NCBI RefSeq assembly: GCF_900185645.1
Contig: NZ_FYAM01000006.1
Span: forward strand, 62,001-126,000
Length of the DNA stretch: 64,000 nt
Origin: Clostridium sp. BSD9I1
GTDB lineage: Bacteria; Bacillota; Clostridia; Clostridiales; Clostridiaceae
Reading direction: 5' to 3'
Part shown: positions 33,262-42,003 of the stretch, piece by piece
Layout of the letters: each line of letters starts with the position of its first letter
Position numbering within the stretch: the stretch's first letter is position 1
The notes under the pieces: model-generated
The model's input: only the letters and a program-made list of their open reading frames with translations
Database searches by the model: none
What the model was told of the DNA's origin: nothing
Program-made: the position numbers and the translations under genes

Positions 33262-34644
33262 ATGAAACTATTAATAAAAAATGGCACTATAGTAACTGCT
33301 AGTGACATATATAAAGGTGATATATATTCTGAGAATGGAATCATTAAAGAGATAGGAACCAATATCGAATACACAGCAGATGAAATTATTGATGCGGAGG
33401 GTAAGTATGTAGTTCCAGGTGGTGTAGATGTTCATACTCACTTAAATCTAGATGTAGGATTTGCAAGGGCAAATGATGACTTTTATACAGGTACGGTTGC
33501 CGCAGCCTGTGGAGGAACGACTTCAATTGTAGACCACATGGGCTTTGGTCCAAAGTGGTGCAACTTAAAGCATCAAGTGAGTGTATATCATGAGTATGCA
33601 GATAAGAATGCAGTAATTGACTATAGCTTTCATGGAGTTATTCAACACGTGGATGAAGGTATATTACAAGAAATGAAGACTATAGTTGAAGAAGAAGGAA
33701 TACCAAGCTTTAAAATTTACATGACATATGATTATAGAGTAAACGATGTAGAAGCCTTTAAGGTATTAGAAACGCTTAAAGGGCTAGGAGGGATAACTAC
33801 TGTTCATCCTGAAAATCATGAAATAGTAAATTATTTTAGGGAAAAGTTCGTAAAGGAAGGAAAGGTAGCCCCTATTTACCATGCACTAAGCAGACCTGAA
33901 AGGTGTGAATCTGAGGCAATAAATAGAATGATAGATTTAGCTTATATGGCAGGTGATGCTCCACTTTATATAGTCCACTTAACTAATAAAGATGGGTTAA
34001 AGCATATAAAAAGGGCACAAAGGAGAGGACAAAAGGTATTTGCAGAAACTTGTATACAGTATCTTTTGTTAGATATAGATAGGTATAATGAGCCAAATAA
34101 TGAAGGACTTAAATATATAATGAGTCCTCCTCTTAGAGATAAGAAAAATCAAGGGGCATTATGGCAGGGGATAAGAGAGGGTAATATACAGGTAGTAGCT
34201 ACAGATCATTGCCCATTTAGTTTTAATAAAGATAAGCAAATGGGAAGGAACGATTTCACAAAATGCCCTAATGGAGCGCCAGGAATTGAAGAAAGAATTC
34301 CACTTATGTTTTCGGAGGGAGTTGTGAAGGGGAGAATAAGCATAAATAAATTTGTGGAAGTATGCTCAACAAATCCTGCAAAGATATTTGGGCTTTATCC
34401 TAAAAAGGGAACTATACAAGTTGGATCAGATGCTGACATAGTAATTATAGATCCTGATAAGGAAGTGAAGTTAAGTAAAGATATGTTGCATGAAAATGTG
34501 GATTATACTGCTTATGAAGGATTTAAGCTTAAAGGATATCCTATATATACAATAGCCAGAGGAGAAATAGTAGTAAAAGATAATAAGTTTGTAGGCAAAA
34601 AGGGGTATGGAAATTTTATGAAAAGAGTAAAAAATTATTACTAG
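33262..34644 (+). CDS. hyuA: D-hydantoinase/dihydropyrimidinase-type amidohydrolase
   Basis: A 460-residue cyclic amidohydrolase. Metal ligands are visible as H58 and H60 (DVHTHLNLD), the lysine to be carboxylated in PSFKIYMTYDY (about 152), then HPENHE, HLTNKDG and TDHCPFS. It opens a hydantoin- or dihydropyrimidine-like ring by hydrolysing an amide. In the uric acid cluster it presumably opens a ring of the dearomatised purine, releasing a carbamoyl or ureido compound. The ATG is 9 nt after the ygeX stop. A hairpin (CACCTCAA/TTGAGATG with one mismatch) lies in the 89-nt gap before ygeY. Confidence 0.88.
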   Translation: MKLLIKNGTIVTASDIYKGDIYSENGIIKEIGTNIEYTADEIIDAEGKYVVPGGVDVHTHLNLDVGFARANDDFYTGTVAAACGGTTSIVDHMGFGPKWCNLKHQVSVYHEYADKNAVIDYSFHGVIQHVDEGILQEMKTIVEEEGIPSFKIYMTYDYRVNDVEAFKVLETLKGLGGITTVHPENHEIVNYFREKFVKEGKVAPIYHALSRPERCESEAINRMIDLAYMAGDAPLYIVHLTNKDGLKHIKRAQRRGQKVFAETCIQYLLLDIDRYNEPNNEGLKYIMSPPLRDKKNQGALWQGIREGNIQVVATDHCPFSFNKDKQMGRNDFTKCPNGAPGIEERIPLMFSEGVVKGRISINKFVEVCSTNPAKIFGLYPKKGTIQVGSDADIVIIDPDKEVKLSKDMLHENVDYTAYEGFKLKGYPIYTIARGEIVVKDNKFVGKKGYGNFMKRVKNYY

Positions 34645-34733
34645 GGAAACACCTCAAAGAATTGAGATGTAATGATTTACAACAAAATTATAAATTTTTA
34701 TAAATCATGTAAAAACATTAGGGGGTATGGAAT

Positions 34734-35954
34734 ATGTCAAAGGATTATAAAGCAGAGGAGATATTAAAGCTTTCTGAGGAATACAAGCAAGATATGAGCA
34801 AATTTTTAAGAGATATGATTTCAATTCCAAGTGAAAGTACACAGGAAAGAGAAGTAGTTTTACGTATTAAAGAGGAAATGGAAAAGGTAGGCTTTGATAA
34901 AGTAGAAATAGATCCTATGGGAAATGTACTTGGCTATATTGGACATGGAAAGCACATAATAGCTATGGATGCACATATAGACACAGTGGGAATTGGTGAT
35001 CCAAATCTTTGGCACTATAATCCATATGAAGGATATGAAGATGAAGAGATTATAGTTGGTAGAGGTGCAACAGATCAAGAAGGCGGTATGGCTTCGATGG
35101 TTTATGCAGGCAAGATAATAAAGGATTTAGGACTCGAAGATGATTATACATTAATTGTTACAGGTACAGTTCAAGAAGAAGACTGTGATGGATTATGCTG
35201 GCAGTATATTATAAATGAAGATAACATAAGACCTGAGTTTGTAGTATCAACTGAGCCAACCTCATGCAACATATATAGAGGACAAAGGGGAAGAATGGAA
35301 ATCAAGGTTACAACTAAGGGGATAAGCTGTCATGGCTCGGCACCAGAAAGAGGAGACAACGCTATATTTAAAATGGCTCCAATACTTATTGAACTAAGAG
35401 CTTTAGCAGAAAACTTACATTATGATGAGTTCTTAGGAAAAGGATCGCTTACAGTATCAGAAGTATTTTTCTCATCACCATCTAGATGTGCTGTAGCAGA
35501 TGGATGTACAGTTTCAATAGATAGAAGATTAACAGATGGGGAAACCTGGCAAGGTGCTTTAGAAGAAATAAGGAACCTTCCAGCAGTGAAGGCAGCTAAG
35601 GCCGAAGTTTCAATGTATGATTATGCCAGAGCTTCTTATACAGGACTTGTATATCCAACAGAGTGCTATTTCCCAACTTGGGTATTACCAGAAGAGCACC
35701 CAGTATGTGAAACACTAGTGGAAGGATATAAAAAGTTATTTAGATCTGAACCATTAGTAGATAAATGGACATTTTCAACTAATGGAGTATCTATTATGGG
35801 GAGATATGGAATACCATGCATAGGATTTGGTCCAGGACATGAAGATCAAGCTCATGCACCAAATGAGAAGAATTGGAAGAGTGAACTTGTAAAATGTGCA
35901 GCTATGTATGCAATAATTCCGATATTATATGTTAAAGAGCATGCAAGTAAATAA
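34734..35954 (+). CDS. ygeY: YgeY, M20-family metallohydrolase
   Basis: A 406-residue M20 peptidase-type enzyme. Zinc motifs are MDAHIDTVG (about 82-90), RGATDQEGG (about 108-116), VQEEDCDG (about 144-151) and the late [15 protein letters not shown] histidine. The ArgE/DapE-like dimerisation domain lies in between. Members of this subfamily sit invariably next to YgeX and YgeW and are thought to hydrolyse an amide or ureido bond to release diaminopropionate. Its own AGGGGGT site is present. The next gene, ygeW, begins 16 nt after the stop. Confidence 0.9.
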   Translation: MSKDYKAEEILKLSEEYKQDMSKFLRDMISIPSESTQEREVVLRIKEEMEKVGFDKVEIDPMGNVLGYIGHGKHIIAMDAHIDTVGIGDPNLWHYNPYEGYEDEEIIVGRGATDQEGGMASMVYAGKIIKDLGLEDDYTLIVTGTVQEEDCDGLCWQYIINEDNIRPEFVVSTEPTSCNIYRGQRGRMEIKVTTKGISCHGSAPERGDNAIFKMAPILIELRALAENLHYDEFLGKGSLTVSEVFFSSPSRCAVADGCTVSIDRRLTDGETWQGALEEIRNLPAVKAAKAEVSMYDYARASYTGLVYPTECYFPTWVLPEEHPVCETLVEGYKKLFRSEPLVDKWTFSTNGVSIMGRYGIPCIGFGPGHEDQAHAPNEKNWKSELVKCAAMYAIIPILYVKEHASK

Positions 35955-35956
35955 GA

Positions 35957-36916
35957 GGGGGATATAAAAATGCAAACAGTATTTAGGGGAAGACACTTTA
36001 TAACATTACAGGATTACACAAATGAAGAAATAGAAACAATGCTAGATGTATCCTATGATTTAAAGAGAAAATTTGCAATGGGAATAGATACTCCATATTT
36101 ACCACATAAGACAATGTTTTTAATGTTCTTTGAACAATCTACAAGAACAAGAAATTCTATGGAAGCGGGAATAGCTCAACTTGGAGGACATGCAAATTAC
36201 TTAGATACAAGTACAATGCAAGTATCCCATGGAGAAAGTGCAAAGGATACAGCAGTAATACTTTCAAGATTTGGTCATGGAATAGCTTGTAGAAACTGTT
36301 TCTGGGAAGAAGGAAATAAATATATAACTGAAATGGCAAAGCACTCATCAGTTCCAATATTCAATTTGCAATGTGATTTATATCATCCAATGCAGGCATT
36401 AGCAGACCTTATGACCATGGAGGAGAAGTTTAAAAATACTAAAAAACTAAAGGTATCAATAATTTGGGCATATGCAACAACACACAAGAAACCAATATCT
36501 GTGCCATTAAGTCAAGTGTTGCTTTTCCCAAGGTTTGGAATGGACGTAACTCTTGCATATCCAAAGGGATATGAATTACCAGATTGGGTAATAGAAAAGG
36601 CAAAAGTTTATGCAGCACAATATGGTGGCAGCGTAACACTTACTAATAACATGGAAGAAGCATATAAGGATGCAGATGTAGTAATACCAAAGAATTGGGG
36701 GAACTGGGTAACAAATCAAAGTAAAGATGTTATAGATGACCTGCTTGAAGCAAACAAGGCATGGAAATGTACAGAGGAAATGATGGCACTTACAAAACCA
36801 AATAGCATATATATGCACGCATTACCAGCAGATAGAAAAAATGAAGTTGTGGATTCAGTAATAGATGGACCACACTCTGTAATATATGATGAGGCAGAAA
36901 ATAGAATTCATACAGC
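35957..36916 (+). repeat. Direct repeat, left copy (ygeW region)
   Basis: This 960-bp stretch recurs at 38838-39797 with 4 differences over the first 946 coding bases. Identity starts at GGGGGATATAAAA in the ribosome site and stops abruptly 42 bases before the gene end. Confidence 0.9.
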
Positions 36917-36953
36917 CAAGGCAGTTATGACTTTACTTATGGGCGGAAAGTAA
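35970..36953 (+). CDS. ygeW: YgeW carbamoyltransferase-like protein, copy 1
   Basis: A 327-residue protein of the aspartate/ornithine carbamoyltransferase superfamily. Carbamoyl-phosphate binding motif STRTR at residues 57-61 (FFEQSTRTRNSMEAG), HPMQ at 139-142 (YHPMQALADLMT) and HALPADR near 289-295. As I recall, E. coli YgeW is longer (about 396). It probably runs in the catabolic direction, phosphorolysing a ureido compound to carbamoyl phosphate for the carbamate kinase encoded at 39940. A second copy at 38851-39834 differs by one residue (V222 here, I222 there). The repeat begins in the ribosome site at 35957. Confidence 0.9.
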   Translation: MQTVFRGRHFITLQDYTNEEIETMLDVSYDLKRKFAMGIDTPYLPHKTMFLMFFEQSTRTRNSMEAGIAQLGGHANYLDTSTMQVSHGESAKDTAVILSRFGHGIACRNCFWEEGNKYITEMAKHSSVPIFNLQCDLYHPMQALADLMTMEEKFKNTKKLKVSIIWAYATTHKKPISVPLSQVLLFPRFGMDVTLAYPKGYELPDWVIEKAKVYAAQYGGSVTLTNNMEEAYKDADVVIPKNWGNWVTNQSKDVIDDLLEANKAWKCTEEMMALTKPNSIYMHALPADRKNEVVDSVIDGPHSVIYDEAENRIHTAKAVMTLLMGGK

Positions 36954-37011
36954 AGTAGTAATTAGGGTGTAGGTTTAGAGATTAGTTGATTATAACAGGC
37001 GGTGATTTTCA

Positions 37012-38376
37012 ATGAAGAAGTTATTAAAAGGCTTGAGTAAAGTTGTAACTTTTGATGATAAGGATAGTATTTTTGATGGCTATGACATTTTGATTAATGA
37101 TAGGGTAATTGAGAAGATAGATAAAGATATTAAGCCGGAGATGGACATGGAGGTTATAGATTGTAGAGGACTTCTAGCTATGCCTGGTTTTGTAAATACC
37201 CATCATCATTTATACCAAACTTTATTTAGGGGTATAGATGAAGTTCAAGAAAAGCCCCTTTTCCCATGGCTTGTTGGGCTTTATGAATTTTGGAAGCATA
37301 TAGGTCCAGAGGCTGTATATTATGGAGGAATGGTTGGATTTAGTGAACTTTTGAGAACGGGTTGTACAACAACGATGGATCATCATTATGTATTTCCAGA
37401 AAATAAACCATCTACCTTAATAGATGAACAGATAAGAGCAGCTAAGGAAATAGGGATAAGATTTCATGCCACAAGAGGTTCGATGTCGCTTGGGAAAAGT
37501 AATGGAGGACTACCACCAGATAGCGTAGTTCAAAGTGGAGATAGGATACTTGAGGACAGTGAAAGACTTATAAATAAATACCATGATAAAGAAGATTTAG
37601 CTATGACAAGGATAGCACTAGCACCATGCTCACCATTTTCTGTAACTGAAGATTTAATGATTAAATCTCAAGAACTTGCAAGAAAAAATGGGGTTATGCT
37701 TCATACTCATTTAGCAGAAACAAAGGATGAAGAAAGATTTTGCTTAGAAATGTACGGAAGAAAGCCAGTGGAGCTTATGGAAAGTGTAGGATGGCTTGGT
37801 GAAGACGTATGGTTTGCTCATGTAATTCATGTAAATGAAGAGGAAATGAAAAAGCTTAAGGGATCAGGGGTAGCTCATTGTCCATCTTCAAATATGAAAT
37901 TAAATAGTGGTATATGTCCTACTACAGATCTACTAAAGGCAGGAGTGAAGGTTAGCATAGCAGTGGATGGAAGTGCTTCAAATGATGGGTCAAATATGTG
38001 GGAAGAAGTTAGACGTGCTTATCTTTTAAATCACTTAAAATATGGTACTGAGGGGCTAGATGCTTATAATATACTAAGACTTGCAACTAGGGGAGGGGCA
38101 GAGGTGCTGGGAAGATATGATATTGGTATACTTGAAGGTGGAAAGGCTGCAGATATAGTACTTTATGATTTAGACGACGTAGCTTATGCAGGATGCCATA
38201 ATCCGTTAGTAGGATTAGTTACCTGTGGAAACACAAGTTTGGTTAAGATGACCATGGTAAATGGAAGGATAGTTGTAAAAGACGGCGAATTATTAACTGT
38301 GAATACAAAAAGTGTAAGAAAAGAAGCACATAAAATTGCAGAAGATATAGTTAAAATTGAGAGAAATAAAAGGTAA
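37012..38376 (+). CDS. 8-Oxoguanine deaminase (AtzB/TrzN-like amidohydrolase)
   Basis: A 454-residue amidohydrolase. Motifs match 8-oxoguanine deaminases: NTHHHLYQTLFRG (metal HxH about 63-66), GCTTTMDHHYVFPEN, FHATRGSMSLGKSNGGLPPDS, LAPCSPFSV, HTHLAETKDEE, HCPSSNMKLNSGI and VDGSASNDGSNM. This enzyme converts 8-oxoguanine to uric acid plus ammonia; guanine and isoguanine-type activities occur in relatives. The gene lies between the two ygeW copies, so recombination between them would delete it. It gives the island a direct route from oxidised guanine to uric acid. The start follows a GGCGGTG site. Confidence 0.82.
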   Translation: MKKLLKGLSKVVTFDDKDSIFDGYDILINDRVIEKIDKDIKPEMDMEVIDCRGLLAMPGFVNTHHHLYQTLFRGIDEVQEKPLFPWLVGLYEFWKHIGPEAVYYGGMVGFSELLRTGCTTTMDHHYVFPENKPSTLIDEQIRAAKEIGIRFHATRGSMSLGKSNGGLPPDSVVQSGDRILEDSERLINKYHDKEDLAMTRIALAPCSPFSVTEDLMIKSQELARKNGVMLHTHLAETKDEERFCLEMYGRKPVELMESVGWLGEDVWFAHVIHVNEEEMKKLKGSGVAHCPSSNMKLNSGICPTTDLLKAGVKVSIAVDGSASNDGSNMWEEVRRAYLLNHLKYGTEGLDAYNILRLATRGGAEVLGRYDIGILEGGKAADIVLYDLDDVAYAGCHNPLVGLVTCGNTSLVKMTMVNGRIVVKDGELLTVNTKSVRKEAHKIAEDIVKIERNKR

Positions 38377-38395
38377 AAAGACGGGGGGATGCTCT

Positions 38396-38827
38396 ATGGC
38401 TAAAGTTATTTCAATTAATATTAGTGAAAAAAAAGGAGTTATAAAAAATCCTATAGAAAAGGGATTTTTTAAAAAGGATTTTGGGCTAGAAGGTGACGCT
38501 CATGGAGGGAATTGGCACAGACAGGTAAGTCTTTTAGCTGAAGAAAGTATAGATAAAATGAAAGAACTAGGGCTAAGTGAGCTGACCCCTGGGGTATTTG
38601 CAGAAAACATAACTACCAAAGGAATAATTCTTTATACATTACCTATAGGCACAAAACTCAAAATAGGTGAAGTAGTTATGGAAGTCACTCAAATAGGAAA
38701 AGAGTGTCATAGTGGATGCCAAATAAGTAAGATTACAGGAAAGTGCATAATGCCAAGAGAAGGTATATTTGCACGGATATTAGAACAAGGCTACATACAA
38801 GCCGGGGATGAAGTTAAGATAGTTTAA
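38396..38827 (+). CDS. Stand-alone MOSC domain protein
   Basis: A 143-residue MOSC (molybdenum cofactor sulfurase C-terminal) domain. The conserved cysteine lies in GKECHSGCQI near residue 105; GLEGDAHGGNWHRQVSLL at about 31-48 is the typical MOSC N-terminal motif. MOSC proteins bind molybdopterin and carry persulfide sulfur. Between purine genes and upstream of moco biosynthesis genes, a role in cofactor sulfuration, or selenium delivery to the hydroxylases, is plausible but unproven. The start at 38396 is chosen over an in-frame ATG at 38357 that lies inside the deaminase gene. GGGGGG precedes it. Confidence 0.82.
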   Translation: MAKVISINISEKKGVIKNPIEKGFFKKDFGLEGDAHGGNWHRQVSLLAEESIDKMKELGLSELTPGVFAENITTKGIILYTLPIGTKLKIGEVVMEVTQIGKECHSGCQISKITGKCIMPREGIFARILEQGYIQAGDEVKIV

Positions 38828-38837
38828 GTAAAAGATT

Positions 38838-39797
38838 GGGGGATATAAAAATGCAAACAGTATTTAGGGGAAGACACTTTATAACATTACAGGATTACAC
38901 AAATGAAGAAATAGAAACAATGCTAGATGTATCCTATGATTTAAAGAGAAAATTTGCAATGGGAATAGATACTCCATATTTACCACATAAGACAATGTTT
39001 TTAATGTTCTTTGAACAATCTACAAGAACAAGAAATTCTATGGAAGCGGGAATAGCTCAACTTGGAGGACATGCAAATTACTTAGATACAAGTACAATGC
39101 AGGTATCCCATGGAGAAAGTGCAAAGGATACAGCAGTAATACTTTCAAGATTTGGTCATGGAATAGCTTGTAGAAACTGTTTCTGGGAAGAAGGAAATAA
39201 ATATATAACTGAAATGGCAAAGCACTCATCAGTTCCAATATTCAATTTGCAATGTGATTTATATCATCCAATGCAGGCATTAGCAGACCTTATGACCATG
39301 GAGGAGAAGTTTAAAAATACTAAAAAACTAAAGGTATCAATAATTTGGGCATATGCAACAACACACAAGAAACCAATATCTGTGCCATTAAGTCAAGTGT
39401 TGCTTTTCCCAAGGTTTGGAATGGACGTAACTCTTGCATATCCAAAGGGATATGAATTACCAGATTGGGTAATAGAAAAGGCAAAAGTTTATGCAGCACA
39501 ATATGGTGGCAGCATAACACTTACTAATAACATGGAAGAAGCATATAAGGATGCAGATGTAGTAATACCAAAGAATTGGGGGAACTGGGTAACAAATCAA
39601 AGTAAAGATGTTATAGATGACCTGCTTGAAGCAAACAAGGCATGGAAATGTACAGAGGAAATGATGGCACTTACAAAACCAAATAGCATATATATGCACG
39701 CATTACCAGCAGATAGAAAAAATGAAGTTGTAGATTCAGTAATAGATGGACCGCACTCTGTAATATATGATGAGGCAGAAAATAGAATTCATACAGC
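38838..39797 (+). repeat. Direct repeat, right copy (ygeW region)
   Basis: This is the second copy of 35957-36916, offset by 2881 bp. The last 42 bases of the gene (39793-39834), just past the identity block, carry 12 differences from copy 1, all synonymous or in the stop codon. Confidence 0.9.
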
Positions 39798-39834
39798 TAA
39801 AGCTGTAATGACACTTTTGATGGGTGGAAAATAG
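38851..39834 (+). CDS. ygeW: YgeW carbamoyltransferase-like protein, copy 2
   Basis: A 327-residue protein identical to copy 1 except I222 for V222. All carbamoyltransferase motifs (STRTR, HPMQ, HALPADR) are intact, so both copies should be active. An in-frame start at 38836 is less likely because it precedes the GGGGGATATAAAA site shared with copy 1. Copy 2 lies directly upstream of carbamate kinase, separated by a long hairpin at 39844-39899. Two copies could raise dosage or allow mixed trimers. The one substitution is conservative and lies away from the named motifs. Confidence 0.9.
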   Translation: MQTVFRGRHFITLQDYTNEEIETMLDVSYDLKRKFAMGIDTPYLPHKTMFLMFFEQSTRTRNSMEAGIAQLGGHANYLDTSTMQVSHGESAKDTAVILSRFGHGIACRNCFWEEGNKYITEMAKHSSVPIFNLQCDLYHPMQALADLMTMEEKFKNTKKLKVSIIWAYATTHKKPISVPLSQVLLFPRFGMDVTLAYPKGYELPDWVIEKAKVYAAQYGGSITLTNNMEEAYKDADVVIPKNWGNWVTNQSKDVIDDLLEANKAWKCTEEMMALTKPNSIYMHALPADRKNEVVDSVIDGPHSVIYDEAENRIHTAKAVMTLLMGGK

Positions 39835-39843
39835 AATCTTGAT

Positions 39844-39899
39844 TTTTAGTAGTAATTTTCTTTGTAAAGTCATAAATAAAATGAAAATTACTACTAAAA
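39844..39899 (+). promoter_or_regulatory. Long hairpin between ygeW copy 2 and carbamate kinase
   Basis: A perfect 17-bp inverted repeat (TTTTAGTAGTAATTTTC and its complement) around a 22-nt loop. The right arm ends in AAAA rather than a T run on the sense strand, so it resembles a weak terminator, attenuator or mRNA-end stabiliser. The gap downstream of copy 1 keeps only a short similar stretch (AGTAGTAATT). Confidence 0.55.
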
Positions 39900-39939
39900 C
39901 TTTCTTTGAATTGTATAGTTAAAATAAAGGGGGATCTTT

Positions 39940-40887
39940 ATGAAAATTGTTATAGCACTTGGTGGAAATGCACTTCAGGCAAACCCAAAGGATTTAACAT
40001 CAGAGGCACAGCTTTTTACAAGTAGAGAAACAGCTAAATCATTGGTTGATTTAATTGAAGAAGGGCATACTGTAGCAATTGTACATGGCAATGGACCACA
40101 AGTTGGACAAATAATAAATACTCTAGAAACTGCAAACAAAGCATCAGGGTCACAAATTCCTGTTATGCCTTTTGATGTTTGTGGAGCCTTTTCCCAAGGA
40201 TATATTGGATATCACTTGCAAAAGAGTATAGAAGAAGAATTGAAAAGAAGAGGAATAAAAAAGCCTGTAGGAACGGTTATAACCCAGATGCTAGTAGATA
40301 AAGAGGATTCTGGTTTTAAAAATCCAACCAAACCTATAGGTTCTTTTTATAGTAAAGAGGAAGCAGAAAAACTTATTAAAGAAAAAGGATATGTGATGAA
40401 AGATGATGCAGGTAGAGGATGGAGAAGGGTTGTTGCATCCCCAAAGCCAATTGATATAGTTGAAAAAGAAATTATTCATACTATGATAAGTTCAGGTATG
40501 ATTACAATATCCTGCGGGGGTGGCGGAATACCTGTAATATATGAAGAAGACAGGATAGAAGGAATTGCTGCTGTAATAGATAAGGATTTTGCAGCAGAAA
40601 AGTTGGCTGAAGTAATAGATGCAGATATACTTTTAATATTAACTGCAGTAGATAAGATTTGTGTAAATTATAATAAATTTAATCAAAAGGAAATTTCAAA
40701 TATAAATATAGATAAATTAAATGAATATATAGAAGAAGGCCAATTTGCACCAGGAAGTATGCTACCTAAAGTAGAGGCAGCTAAAAAATTTGTGCAATTT
40801 GATAAGAATAAAATAGCTATAATAGCATCATTAAGTAAAGCAATGGAAGCATTGAATGAAACAAGTGGCACAAGAATAGTCAGATAA
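39940..40887 (+). CDS. arcC: Carbamate kinase (YqeA/ArcC)
   Basis: A 315-residue amino-acid kinase-fold enzyme. It has MKIVIALGGNALQ at the start, VHGNGPQVGQI (about 48-58), DDAGRGWRRVVASPKP, SCGGGGIPV and the ATP site around LLILTAVDKICVNY, ending with PGSMLPKVEAAKKFV, all typical of carbamate kinase. It converts carbamoyl phosphate plus ADP to ATP, ammonia and carbon dioxide. Placed after YgeW, it supplies the substrate-level phosphorylation of the purine pathway. E. coli YqeA is the cluster counterpart. GGGGGAT precedes the ATG. Confidence 0.92.
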   Translation: MKIVIALGGNALQANPKDLTSEAQLFTSRETAKSLVDLIEEGHTVAIVHGNGPQVGQIINTLETANKASGSQIPVMPFDVCGAFSQGYIGYHLQKSIEEELKRRGIKKPVGTVITQMLVDKEDSGFKNPTKPIGSFYSKEEAEKLIKEKGYVMKDDAGRGWRRVVASPKPIDIVEKEIIHTMISSGMITISCGGGGIPVIYEEDRIEGIAAVIDKDFAAEKLAEVIDADILLILTAVDKICVNYNKFNQKEISNINIDKLNEYIEEGQFAPGSMLPKVEAAKKFVQFDKNKIAIIASLSKAMEALNETSGTRIVR

Positions 40888-40962
40888 TTCAGTTGAGAAA
40901 TTTCTTTATAAAGGATATAATACTATTAAGTAACAAATGCGTATATATATGGGGGTATAGAT

Positions 40963-41985
40963 ATGAAACAAGTCAAAGTTGAAGATGCTATAGGAATGAT
41001 AGTTGGACATGATTTGACTAAAATTGTACCGGGAGAATTCAAAGGAGCTGCATTTAAAAAAGGACATATAATTAAAAAAGAAGATATACCCATGTTAAAA
41101 AGCATGGGTAAAAATCATATAAATGTTGTAGAAATAAATGAGGGAGAGCTTCATGAAAATGAAGCAGCAGAAAGAATAGTACTATCGGTAGCAGGAGAAG
41201 AATTATATTACGGAGATCCTAAAGAAGGTAAGATTGAGCTAAAGGCTAAGAATAGAGGCATCGTAAAGGTTAACATAGAAGCATTAAAAGAAATAAATAA
41301 TATAGACCAGATAATAGTAGCTACTCTTCATAATAATACTTTGGTAGAAAAGGATCAAGCTGTAGGAGCTACAAGGACTATTCCTCTTGTAATAAAAGAG
41401 AACAAGATAGTAAAGGTTGAAGAAATTGGAAGATTAAATAACAAAGATATAATAAATATAAAGCCTCTTAAAGCTTTGAAAATTGGAGTCGTAGTTACAG
41501 GGACTGAAGTATTTGAGGGAGTGATTAAAGACAGATTTGCACCAGTGTTAGTTGATAAAGTAAAGGGATATGGAAGTACACTTATTGATTTAGTATATGC
41601 TCCAGATAATAGGGAAGTAATAAAAAATGAAATAGAAAAGTTAATTAAAAATGGAGCAGAAGTAGTGCTTGTATCTGGCGGAATGTCTGTAGATGCGGAT
41701 GATGTAACCCCTCTGGCAATAGAAGATACAGCAACAGAAGTGATATCCTATGGAGTACCTGCTCTTCCAGGAAACATGCTTATGATTGCATATAGAGGAG
41801 AGTGTGCCATATTTGGAATACCAGGAGCTGCAATGTACTTTAAAACCACTACTTTAGATATTCTTCTCCCAAGAGTACTAGCAGGGGAAAAAATAAGGAG
41901 AGAAGAGATAGTAGAATTAGGGCATGGTGGTTATTGTCCAATGTGTAAAGAATGTACATATCCAAATTGTCACTTTGGAAAGTAA
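40963..41985 (+). CDS. MoeA-like molybdopterin-binding protein with C-terminal Cys tail
   Basis: A 340-residue protein whose C-terminal two-thirds is the MoeA/MogA molybdopterin-binding fold (IGVVVTGTEVFEGVIKDRFAPVL, VLVSGGMSVDADDVTP, PGAAMYF). It is shorter than classical MoeA (about 400-410) and has a different N-terminal region resembling clostridial molybdopterin-binding proteins linked to molybdenum hydroxylases. The last 16 residues, CPMCKECTYPNCHFGK, hold four cysteines and a histidine, probably a metal site. It likely inserts molybdate or hands cofactor to the hydroxylases. It heads the block moeA-like, mog, moaA, moaC. Confidence 0.8.
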   Translation: MKQVKVEDAIGMIVGHDLTKIVPGEFKGAAFKKGHIIKKEDIPMLKSMGKNHINVVEINEGELHENEAAERIVLSVAGEELYYGDPKEGKIELKAKNRGIVKVNIEALKEINNIDQIIVATLHNNTLVEKDQAVGATRTIPLVIKENKIVKVEEIGRLNNKDIINIKPLKALKIGVVVTGTEVFEGVIKDRFAPVLVDKVKGYGSTLIDLVYAPDNREVIKNEIEKLIKNGAEVVLVSGGMSVDADDVTPLAIEDTATEVISYGVPALPGNMLMIAYRGECAIFGIPGAAMYFKTTTLDILLPRVLAGEKIRREEIVELGHGGYCPMCKECTYPNCHFGK

Positions 41986-42003
41986 GAAATGGGGGTACAA
42001 ATA

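Noticed and set aside
36157-36357. Repeated small minus-strand ORFs in both ygeW copies
   Set aside because: They recur only because the gene is duplicated; they are antisense shadows without ribosome sites.
35957-39834. Insertion sequence or transposon as the cause of the ygeW repeat
   Set aside because: There are no terminal inverted repeats, target duplications or transposase; the repeat is just the gene with its ribosome site.
40888-40962. Molybdenum cofactor riboswitch before the MoeA-like gene
   Set aside because: The 75-nt gap is too short and lacks the conserved multi-stem pattern.
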